Shown: piece by piece, positions 1 through 6,116 of the stretch
Layout: each line of letters begins with the position of its first letter
How positions within the stretch are numbered: position 1 is the stretch's first letter
Assembly: GCA_035527455.1 (NCBI GenBank)
Contig: DATLAN010000646.1
Span: 1 to 35,575, forward strand
DNA length: 35,575 nucleotides
From: DATLAN01 sp035527455
GTDB taxonomy: Bacteria; Planctomycetota; Planctomycetia; Pirellulales; Thermoguttaceae
Reading direction: 5' to 3'
The notes under the pieces: model-generated
What the model was told of the DNA's origin: nothing
The model's database searches: none
Seen by the model: only the letters and a program-made list of their open reading frames with translations
Made by a program: the position numbers and the translations under genes

Positions 1-426
1 GTCCATCTTTCCCAACTCGTCCTCCATGATAGCCTTCGCCCGATCCTGGTTGAACCCGCCCGACCCGGCACCAATCAGCGGAAAGGCGATGGACTGGAAG
101 CCTTTGTCGTGGGCCAAAGCCATTGCATTTCGCACGCATTGGCGGATCGACCACTCCGACGCCCGCCAGAGCATGTTGATCCCGGCGACGTGGATGATGG
201 CCTTGAAGGGGAGTCGGCCCGCCGATGTCAGCACGGCCCCGCCCAACGGGATCGAGCCGTGTTTGCGAAGTTCCTTGAACGGGCCGGTGCTGCCTCGCCG
301 CTTGATTGCCCCCGACACGCCCTGCGGCAACAACAGCCACCAGGGAATGATGTTGCGGTTCCAGGCATTGACGATCACATCAACGTCTTGGTCGAGGAGG
401 TCGCCGTGGATGAGTTGGAGGTTCAT
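1..426 (-). CDS. Macro-domain (ADP-ribose-binding) protein, 3' end cut by window edge
   Basis: An open frame of 142 codons on the minus strand runs off the left end of the window without a stop. Its ATG is at 426, with an in-frame stop just upstream. The protein shows the macro-domain pattern: VIVNAWN (residues 17-23, the Asn/Asp-bearing adenosine-site strand), GVSGAIKRRG (36-45), PLGGAVLTSAG (60-70, the PxG..v.T.aG signature), IIHVAG (77-82), and AFPLIGAGSGG (114-124, the diphosphate-binding loop). Macro domains bind ADP-ribose or its derivatives, and some remove ADP-ribose from proteins or nucleic acids. Whether this one is a hydrolase is not visible. It lies downstream of the small gene at 497-850 on the same strand, so the two may be co-transcribed. 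No DarT-like toxin is seen beside it. Family call fairly sure; role unknown. Confidence 0.8.
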   Translation of the reverse strand, partial: MNLQLIHGDLLDQDVDVIVNAWNRNIIPWWLLLPQGVSGAIKRRGSTGPFKELRKHGSIPLGGAVLTSAGRLPFKAIIHVAGINMLWRASEWSIRQCVRNAMALAHDKGFQSIAFPLIGAGSGGFNQDRAKAIMEDELGKMD

Positions 427-496
427 CTCGGTCCCGATATGCGGGCTGCGTTTTCACTTTTTCTTCTTGGCAATCTTCGAGACGATACGCTGGGCA

Positions 497-850
497 TCAC
501 TTGCTCTTCTTCCTGGCCTTGTTCAGCCTAAGCGTATACTCCGACTCGCCAAAGCTGTCGTATTGCTTGACGAACACCTCGTACTCCTTGCCCAAAAGCG
601 GGAGGACCATCGTTCCTGTCGGTTGGCGGGTCAGCTTGGCTCTCTTGACGATCTCCCGGAGGACGGCTTCTCGGAGTTCCTCGGGAATCGCAACGGCTCC
701 AATCCCCGTGTGCCCGAAATACTGGTAAACCACCAAATCTCGGTCTTCCCATTCCAATTCCAGAGAGTCTGCCCCAACCTGTACGGCCTCTTCGAGAATA
801 CGAACCAATTCCCGGAATGCCTTCGCAGATTTGTCGGCGTCCTTTGGCAT
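497..850 (-). CDS. Small hypothetical protein upstream of the macro-domain gene
   Basis: A protein of 117 residues if started at ATG 850 (MPKDADKSAKAF). An alternative in-frame ATG at 868 gives 123. I prefer 850 because a TATAGAT box (about 876-882) sits so close to 868 that the transcript would begin near it. Neither start has a strong Shine-Dalgarno. The sequence is soluble and alpha/beta-like: a helix with alternating charges, a short strand pair (SLELEW, LVVYQYF), a Lys/Arg-rich helix (REAVLREIVKRAKL) and a C-terminal strand region, ending in a basic tail (KARKKSK). I do not recognise the family. Codon use and composition look coding. It lies 70 bp upstream of the macro-domain gene on the same strand, so a shared transcript is plausible. 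Confidence 0.6.
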   Translation of the reverse strand: MPKDADKSAKAFRELVRILEEAVQVGADSLELEWEDRDLVVYQYFGHTGIGAVAIPEELREAVLREIVKRAKLTRQPTGTMVLPLLGKEYEVFVKQYDSFGESEYTLRLNKARKKSK

Positions 851-1029
851 GGTTGAATCAGCCCCCATACGGTCAATCTATAGACACCCGGTTACTCGCT
901 TTCCGCCTTCTCCACCCTCTCCCCACCCCCAACATCCCAAAACGGGAAGTTGGCAGCAACCACCACGCACCAGAATGCCCTCCAAACGCACCAGAATCAA
1001 TTCTGTTCAATTAAAAAAAGAAAAAGGAC

Positions 1030-1404
1030 TTGGGAGTCGTCCAGAGGCCGTGTAAACTTGAGGGATGGCTAACCATCGAGAACAACAAGCTGACTCTGGA
1101 CTTCATCATCCCAGACCTTCAAGATGAATTCTCGGTCACCAAGGCCACCGCACATTGGGATGGGACACTGGAAAGGAAGGACAACCAGGTGACGGTTGCA
1201 GGAACGGTACACTTTGGCAGCACCACGGATTATAAGTCTGGAGATTCCGCCCGCCTATCCATGAAGGGCAGTTTCAAGGCAACGCTGGAAGGAACCGTCT
1301 TGAGCGGCTCCACGGAGGAAGAGGGCCAAGTCCAAACGAGTTCTGGAGGGACAGGCTCAATCCAAAGCAAGACACGATGGCGAATCGACGGTTTCACCCC
1401 TTGA
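1030..1404 (+). CDS. Hypothetical beta-rich protein, 5' end uncertain
   Basis: The frame reads 124 codons from a TTG at 1030, just after an in-frame TAA at 1012 and an A-rich run (1013-1025). No ATG is available in the frame and there is no clear ribosome-binding site, so the true N-terminus is probably missing or lies across a frameshift. The body alternates hydrophobic and polar residues in strand-like blocks (KLTLDFIIPDL, QVTVAGTVHFG, ARLSMKGSFKATLEG) and is rich in Thr, Ser and Gly. That suggests an all-beta domain of unknown function. It ends at TGA 1402-1404, just before the promoter-like region of the DUF302 gene. It could be a truncated pseudogene inside the decayed tRNA-linked element. 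No family recognised. Confidence 0.45.
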   Translation: MGVVQRPCKLEGWLTIENNKLTLDFIIPDLQDEFSVTKATAHWDGTLERKDNQVTVAGTVHFGSTTDYKSGDSARLSMKGSFKATLEGTVLSGSTEEEGQVQTSSGGTGSIQSKTRWRIDGFTP

Positions 1405-1428
1405 GACGCCGGGGATACCCGACTCCGG

Positions 1429-1434
1429 TATAAT
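1429..1434 (+). promoter_or_regulatory. Possible -10 box for the DUF302 gene
   Basis: A perfect TATAAT lies 62 bp upstream of the DUF302 start. The only -35-like hexamer nearby (TTGAGA at 1401-1406) is 22 bp away, which is too far for a standard sigma-70 promoter. The call rests on the -10 match alone. Confidence 0.3.
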
Positions 1435-1495
1435 GCTGTCGAGTAGGGAGACACGTTCCAGCGGCAACAGTCACCCGACATAAGGAGTTGGTTCC

Positions 1496-1879
1496 ATGCT
1501 CTACGCTCGGGAGTCGCAAAGCCCGATTGATGAAGTGGTGAAGAAACTCGAAGTCGCCGCAACGGAGAACAAGTTCGGCATACTTGGCGTTCACGACCTA
1601 AAACAGAAGATGAACTCCAAGGGCATCGAGTTCCAGCGGGAATGCCGTATCTTCGAGGTCTGCAATCCCGCCAAAGCCAAGACCGTACTTGACACCGATA
1701 TGGCAATCTCAAACGCTTTGCCATGCCGAATCTCGGTGTACGAAGAAGCGGATCGAGTGAAAGTGTCCACGATTAGACCGACCGCCCTGCTGGCGATGTT
1801 CGGTCGGCCTGAACTTCAGCCGGTGGCCCAGGAAGTCGAGGACACGATGATCCGCATCATTGATGCAGCCTGCCAGTGA
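1496..1879 (+). CDS. DUF302-family protein
   Basis: A 127-residue soluble protein starting at ATG 1496, preceded by a good Shine-Dalgarno (TAAGGAG, about 8 bp upstream). It fits the DUF302 pattern of a small alpha/beta fold: an N-terminal helix (SPIDEVVKKLEVAATENKF), the strand-turn GILGVHDLKQKM, the F-CRIFEVCNPAKA segment that is the most recognisable part of the family, then CRISVYEE and a closing strand plus helix. The biochemical role of DUF302 proteins is not settled. They turn up singly or next to redox and envelope genes. A short lipoprotein ORF begins 59 bp downstream in the same direction and may share the transcript. Family call good; function unknown. Confidence 0.8.
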   Translation: MLYARESQSPIDEVVKKLEVAATENKFGILGVHDLKQKMNSKGIEFQRECRIFEVCNPAKAKTVLDTDMAISNALPCRISVYEEADRVKVSTIRPTALLAMFGRPELQPVAQEVEDTMIRIIDAACQ

Positions 1880-1938
1880 GTCTCCTCCAAGAAACTCTGG
1901 TTCTGGCAAGAACGTATCCCCGTCAAGTGGAGAAAGCC

Positions 1939-2034
1939 ATGCACCGTTCACTCCCCGGAACCATTGCCACCCTGATGCTCGCCGCCGTCCTCTGTGTACT
2001 CGGTTGCGGGCAGCAGGCCGGTTCCCTTGCGTAG
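1939..2034 (+). CDS. 31-residue lipoprotein-like peptide
   Basis: A very short frame from ATG 1939 to TAG 2032-2034. It encodes a basic start (MHRSLPG), a hydrophobic core (ATLMLAAVLCVLG) and a lipobox (VLGC, Cys at residue 23), followed by only QQAGSLA. After signal peptidase II processing this would leave a lipidated nonapeptide. It could be a genuine small lipoprotein of entericidin size. It could also be the leader of a larger lipoprotein whose body was lost, which suits the decayed character of this region. The upstream GTGGAGAAAG is an acceptable ribosome-binding site. Too short to be certain it is translated. Confidence 0.4.
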   Translation: MHRSLPGTIATLMLAAVLCVLGCGQQAGSLA

Positions 2035-2107
2035 TTGTTGTGCGAGAGCGTGGTCAGGAAACTGGTCAAGCGGTTGCAGGGAGGATCGGCTTCACGTCCA
2101 ACAGCCG

Positions 2108-2350
2108 TCAATCGTAAGCCATAATCCCCTTGCTCTTATCCACCTGGAAGGTCTGCTTGCCGCATTTCGGGCAGCAATTGAAGCCAGGGCTTTCGGCGTC
2201 CGCTTGGGTCGCCTGCAACGGCATGAACGGCTTGGGGCAATTGGGGCACTTGTAGAGATCGATCTTCTTGCCCGACGCCGAATCCCACACCTGGGCAACG
2301 GGTTCGGGCTTCTTCTCTCCTCGGTTCCACCGCAGGTAAACGAACTTCAT
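2108..2350 (-). CDS. Small zinc-ribbon-like protein
   Basis: An 80-residue protein from ATG 2350. It carries two knuckles, CPNC at 35-38 and CPKC at 60-63 (with an extra Cys at 59), the classic arrangement of a four-cysteine zinc ribbon. The spacer between them (PKPFMPLQATQADAESPG) is polar. The N-terminus (MKFVYLRWNRG) is strand-like and the tail is short. Such proteins often bind nucleic acid or protein partners, but no specific role can be read. No strong Shine-Dalgarno is present. The gene begins 5 bp after the stop of the truncated integrase on the same strand, so it may now depend on read-through from there. Confidence 0.6.
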   Translation of the reverse strand: MKFVYLRWNRGEKKPEPVAQVWDSASGKKIDLYKCPNCPKPFMPLQATQADAESPGFNCCPKCGKQTFQVDKSKGIMAYD

Positions 2351-2355
2351 CGAGT

Positions 2356-3039
2356 CTACGCAGAAGCTGTAAAGGGCGGACAGAAAGCGTAGCGGCGGGC
2401 GGGCGAAAAACGTAGCTCCCGAAGTCTAGCATCCTTGCCCCTGCGGATCCCTTCCACCGTGGTCAAAGCGTCGTAGATGCCAACCGATACCAACTCGCGG
2501 GAAGCCGCCCATTTGAACATGCGTACCACGTCACGCATCAGACTATTGACGTAGGTCCGTGCCAGCCGTTCACCCGGCTTCAGCATATTGCCTTTTTCGT
2601 CAAACTCAGCCGAGTTGGCATTTCCTCGTGAAATAATGTGTTCTCGAACGGACCGCAATTTGTTCGGTCCGAAATCGTGAGCAGAGGTACTCCCGTACAA
2701 AGACACGAGTGGCCCGACACCCGCCTTGAAGCGGTCATTGGTGGCCTCTCCGTTCTTGACATAGTACCGACGGGCGAATTCGTCGTACTCAACGACTAGG
2801 GCCGCGACACTCAGTTCTGGGCCGGCGGTGACCTTCAATGCCAGACCTGTTCCTGAATCGTCTTTCTCCTCCCGATGATGCTCGGCCAGAAGCCGATGAT
2901 ACTTCTCCCAGCTTTCGGGGGAATTGAATGGACCAAGGTAGCAGTCGCGGAATCGACCGTCAATTCTCAGGCGAACCCGGGCTTGACCGCTACGACGGTG
3001 GAGAAGATACGAGGGGTTCGTGTTTCTCGGACGGGCCAT
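2356..3039 (-). pseudogene. Tyrosine recombinase (integrase), N-terminal fragment
   Basis: The frame from ATG 3039 (GGAG 9 bp upstream) gives 227 residues. The opening (MARPRNTNPSYLLHRRSGQ) and the arm-binding part (RLRIDGRFRDCYLGPFNSPES) are the style I associate with planctomycete phage-type integrases. The SAM-like core-binding part follows, with YVNSLMRDVVRMFKWAASRELV and IYDALTTVEGIRRGK. Homologous sequence seems to end near residue 205 (about 2407-2424), and the last 16 residues look like out-of-frame noise. The whole catalytic domain with the R-H-R-Y residues is missing, so the protein cannot recombine DNA. The gene sits directly beside the 3' end of tRNA-Val and points away from it, the usual position of an integrase in a tRNA-integrated element. 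A 7-bp-stem palindrome (3063-3080) lies just upstream. Confidence 0.75.
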
Positions 3040-3062
3040 GAGATGCAACTCCATTGCCATTC

Positions 3063-3080
3063 TGTGGTACGAATACCACA
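3063..3080. repeat. Palindrome upstream of integrase fragment
   Basis: TGTGGTA, a 4-nt centre CGAA, then TACCACA: a perfect 7-bp dyad 24 bp upstream of the integrase start. It could be an operator for the integrase gene or an arm-type recombinase site. The 12-mer GTGGTATTCGTA, one strand of this palindrome, recurs at 9732-9743. Confidence 0.5.
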
Positions 3081-3158
3081 AAACATGCGTGGTTTTGAGC
3101 TGCACCTTCCCGAAGAAGGGTTGGCCTAAATCTAGGCCCCAGCAGTGTTTACGTCGAG

Positions 3159-3232
3159 TGGGCGATACGGGACTCGAACCTGTGACCCCTAGCTTGTCGA
3201 GCTAGTGCTCTAACCAACTGAGCTAATCGCCC
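3159..3232 (-). tRNA. tRNA-Val (anticodon GAC)
   Basis: A complete 74-nt cloverleaf. The 7-bp acceptor stem is GGGCGAT/ATCGCCC with discriminator A. The D arm is GCTCAGTTGGTTAGAGC, the anticodon stem CTAGC/GCTAG, and the T arm contains GGTTCGAGTCC. The T stem has one A-C mismatch. CCA is not encoded. The anticodon loop reads TCGACAA, giving GAC (valine), and residues around it resemble known bacterial tRNA-Val(GAC) genes. Position 33, almost always U in tRNA, reads C here. The 3' end faces the truncated integrase, which suggests this gene served as the attachment site of an integrated element. Confidence 0.92.
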
Positions 3233-3383
3233 TCCCTGAAAGTATATCTCTGACAACCTCCTCCGTGATTGTCAAAAGTCTACGCCGTTTTCCTCGTGGC
3301 GCCAAGGTCCGATGAGTTGCCACGGCCTGGTCGAATTCCGGCCGCAAACAGGGCGCATCGCGGCGATTGGCGGTCAGCGGAAA

Positions 3384-5255
3384 TCACTCCGCTGCCGGCA
3401 GAGTCAGGACGAAGCAGGCCCCATCGATGACACCCTTGTCGAGTCGTAGATCGCCGCCCATGTCGCGGGCCAGTCGGCGGCTTAGGGCCAAGCCGAGCCC
3501 CACTCCCGGGGCAGTCCGGGCCGCTTCGTGGGCCGACTTCGAGAAGCTGTGAAACAGCCGCCGCCGGACCGAAGGCGATACGCCCGGCCCGTGATCCTGC
3601 AAGCGCACTTCGGCCGCACCGCCGTTCTGTTGGAAAGCAAGGTGGATCCGCTTATCGACGGCGCCGCACGCGTATTTGCAGGCGTTGTCCACCAGGTTCA
3701 AGAGAATCTGCTCCGAGGCCGAGGCGTTGGTACGGACCTTGGCCCGGCCTGCCTCGCCGTCAGTCTCCACGACCAACTCCATGCCGGCCTGCCGGGCCCG
3801 ATCGGCCAGGCGGTCGGCGATCGGTTCGACCAACCGCTCGAGCGTCAGCGTCTGGAGCCGGCCGGCGGTGCGCCCGCGTTCGAGCCGGGCGTACGAGAGG
3901 ACGTTCTCGACCAGGTGGGCCAGCCGCGAGGCCTCGACCCGGAGTGTGCCGAGGTAGTGCTTCTGCTGCTTCTCGTCGGAGACCATGCCTTCGAAGAGCA
4001 TCTCGGCGTACATTTGGAAGGTGGTCAGCGGGGTGCGCAGCTCGTGGGTGACCGCCGTGACGAACGATGCGCGACGTTCGCTCAAACGGATGACGCCGGC
4101 CACCAAAGCGGCCACCGCCACGGCCGCCAGCAGCACGCACGTCCAGGCGATGGCCAGCGTCATCAAGATCGGTGAAATAGCCCCGTCCATCCCTGCATTC
4201 GACGCGGCCGGCACCAGGGCTTCCGTGGGCCGCGTGCCCGGGACCAATCGGACCGGCAAAGCCGCCAGCAAATGGGGCTCTTCTTCCGCCGGCGCCTCGG
4301 GGACGGGCTCGAGGTCGGCCTCGGGCAAGATGTCCTCGATGTTCTCCAACAGCCACTGCTTGATGAACGGCCAGTCGAGCAGGCATCCCTGGAGGTATTC
4401 CTCTCCGCCGACGAAAACACGCCGGGCAAGAACGAGATGGTCCTCGACCCAAAGCGGCTTCATCAACACGCCGCTGATGTCGGTCGAAGGCAGCCAAGGG
4501 TTGTTCCGCCAGTTCCACTTCTGGTTTTCGAACATGATCGTGGTGCTGTTGGCGACGATCTGGCTGCGGTTGTTCAGCTCGACCGCGTGGCGCCCGCGCT
4601 GTTGCAGGTCGTTCTGCTGTTGCCGACTGGTGACCCGTTGGGCCGGGGTTTGAGCGAACGGCGGAATCGCCTCGGCCGCTTCCGGCGTCGGCTGCTCCTC
4701 GGGCAACAACGCCGCCAACCGGTCGCGATCCAGGAGTGCGGCGACCTGGTCCAACTGCGACTGAGCCGCATCGATCGTCGCCTCGGCGAGAAAATTCGGC
4801 ACGGCCAGCTCGCGATTGCCGTTTCGCGGGATCTGCGGCGAAGTGAGCGTTCCGTCGGGCTCGAACTGGAAGTGAACGCGGATGCTCTGCGACTCGCCCG
4901 AGAGCAACGGCGAAGGGATCAGCATGTCGCCGCCGCCGCGGTCGGCGAACATGCGTCCGTAGGCGCGATCGATCGGCAGGAACGAACTGTAGGCGAAATA
5001 GGGACGGATGCTCTCCTGGGCGACGAACGGGGCCAGCTCGGAATCCAGCCGCCACAGCGCCACCCGAACCTTCTCGTCCCAGGCCGCCTGTCCCCGCATT
5101 TCGGCCTCCTGGCGCAACGCTTCGGCCCTTTCCTCCTGCGCCTTGGCTCGGGCTTGATCCGACTGAAACGCAGACAGACTGATCCAGCCCATGGCCGCCA
5201 GCACCACGGCCAGGCAGAGCACGAAGGCGATCCAGATGTGCCAGGGGCGGTTCAT
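3384..5255 (-). CDS. Membrane sensor histidine kinase
   Basis: A 623-residue two-component kinase. A first membrane segment (about 8-30) and a second (about 361-390) enclose a roughly 330-residue extracytoplasmic sensor region that I do not recognise. It contains a Gln/Arg-rich stretch and a Pro/Glu-rich stretch just before the second segment. Then come the HisKA H-box (FVTAVTHELRTPL, phospho-acceptor His404) and a HATPase domain with N-box (NLVDNACKY), G1 (DHGPGVSP) and G2 (GVGLGLALSRRLA). It should autophosphorylate His404 and pass phosphate to the response regulator encoded 95 bp upstream (5351-6061). There is no HAMP domain: the second segment leads almost directly into HisKA. The gap to the regulator gene is packed with short tandem repeats. 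The start at ATG 5255 lacks a strong ribosome-binding site, so coupling to the upstream gene is possible. Confidence 0.93.
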   Translation of the reverse strand: MNRPWHIWIAFVLCLAVVLAAMGWISLSAFQSDQARAKAQEERAEALRQEAEMRGQAAWDEKVRVALWRLDSELAPFVAQESIRPYFAYSSFLPIDRAYGRMFADRGGGDMLIPSPLLSGESQSIRVHFQFEPDGTLTSPQIPRNGNRELAVPNFLAEATIDAAQSQLDQVAALLDRDRLAALLPEEQPTPEAAEAIPPFAQTPAQRVTSRQQQNDLQQRGRHAVELNNRSQIVANSTTIMFENQKWNWRNNPWLPSTDISGVLMKPLWVEDHLVLARRVFVGGEEYLQGCLLDWPFIKQWLLENIEDILPEADLEPVPEAPAEEEPHLLAALPVRLVPGTRPTEALVPAASNAGMDGAISPILMTLAIAWTCVLLAAVAVAALVAGVIRLSERRASFVTAVTHELRTPLTTFQMYAEMLFEGMVSDEKQQKHYLGTLRVEASRLAHLVENVLSYARLERGRTAGRLQTLTLERLVEPIADRLADRARQAGMELVVETDGEAGRAKVRTNASASEQILLNLVDNACKYACGAVDKRIHLAFQQNGGAAEVRLQDHGPGVSPSVRRRLFHSFSKSAHEAARTAPGVGLGLALSRRLARDMGGDLRLDKGVIDGACFVLTLPAAE

Positions 5256-5260
5256 GGGGG

Positions 5261-5352
5261 AGTTGTCAGTTGTCAGTTATCAGTTGAAGACCACGGGATA
5301 CGGTCCGTTCGTCGTTCGTCGTTCGTCATTCGTCATTCGTCATTCGTCATTC
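5261..5352. repeat. Short tandem repeats between kinase and regulator genes
   Basis: Two runs lie in the 95-bp gap. 5261-5286 is built of 7-8 bp units of the type GTCAGTT. 5306-5352 is built of 7-bp units TTCGTCG then TTCGTCA, continuing up to the regulator's stop codon. The same two unit types reappear together at 10400-10560, so they are dispersed families and not unique sequence. No spacers, so not CRISPR. Confidence 0.8.
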
Positions 5353-6061
5353 ATACTTCCTCCTTCCTCCCGCCGGCAAACATATATCCCTTTCCCCGAA
5401 CGGTCAAAATCACCGCCGGGTTGCCGAGGTCCTCTCCGAGCTTCTCGCGGAGCCGGGCGATGTGCATGTCGATGGTTCGGGTGGAGAGGCCTTGCGGGCT
5501 GATTCGCCAGACGTTGGCCAGCAGCTCGTCCCTCGCGATGGCGCGGCCTGCGTTGCAGGCGAGGTAACGGACCAGGTCGATCTCCCGCTCGGAAAGCTCC
5601 GTCCGGCGCCCGTCGTCGAAGCGGACCTCGCGCCGGGCCACGTCGATCACCCCGCCGGGGATCTCGATCTCGTCGATGTCCAGGGGTCGCTCGGCCGTGC
5701 GGCGCATCACGGCTTCCACGCGGGCCAACAGCTCCTTGACGCTGAACGGCTTGACCACGTAATCGTCGGCCCCGTCGCGCAGCCCCCGCACGCGATCGGC
5801 CTCTTCGCCCCGGGCGGTGAGAACGATCACCGGCAGGGTCGGCCGCAGCCGGCGGACCTCTTCGAGGATCTCGAACCCGTCCGGGCCGGGCAACACCAGG
5901 TCCAGCAGCAGCAGGTCGTAATGCCGGCGCAGGGCCATTTCCCGGCCCGTCTGGCCGTCGGCCGCCTCGAGGACGTCGTAGCCGGCGAACCGCAGCGCAT
6001 CGACGATCCCACGGCGAATGGCCGAGTCGTCTTCGACGGTCAAGATTCGCTGTCGCGCCAT
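5351..6061 (-). CDS. OmpR-family response regulator
   Basis: A 236-residue two-domain regulator. The receiver domain (about 1-120) has the acidic pair VEDD near residue 10, the phospho-acceptor Asp in LLLLDLVLPGPDG, the switch Thr in VIVLTARGE and the Lys in YVVKPFS. A winged-helix trans_reg_C domain follows (about 130-230), with the recognition-helix region STRTIDMHIARLREKLGED and the wing ending TVRGKGYMF. It binds DNA when phosphorylated, presumably by the kinase encoded just downstream on the same strand. The start ATG 6061 has a good Shine-Dalgarno (GAGGTG). The DUF4139 gene ends 55 bp upstream, so all three genes may form one transcript. Its targets are unknown. Confidence 0.95.
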   Translation of the reverse strand: MARQRILTVEDDSAIRRGIVDALRFAGYDVLEAADGQTGREMALRRHYDLLLLDLVLPGPDGFEILEEVRRLRPTLPVIVLTARGEEADRVRGLRDGADDYVVKPFSVKELLARVEAVMRRTAERPLDIDEIEIPGGVIDVARREVRFDDGRRTELSEREIDLVRYLACNAGRAIARDELLANVWRISPQGLSTRTIDMHIARLREKLGEDLGNPAVILTVRGKGYMFAGGRKEEV

Positions 6062-6116
6062 GGCGTCACCTCGCTACTTCCAGCGTACATGATTCTCTTC
6101 GGTTTTGCCAGTGTCC

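Noticed and set aside
1..868. DarTG toxin-antitoxin pair
   Set aside because: A macro domain is present, but the neighbouring small protein shows none of the DarT ADP-ribosyltransferase motifs that could be recognised by eye.
5261..5352. Possible CRISPR array in short repeats (also 10501-10560 and 13003-13100)
   Set aside because: Units are 7-8 bp and contiguous with no unique spacers, and no cas genes are present.
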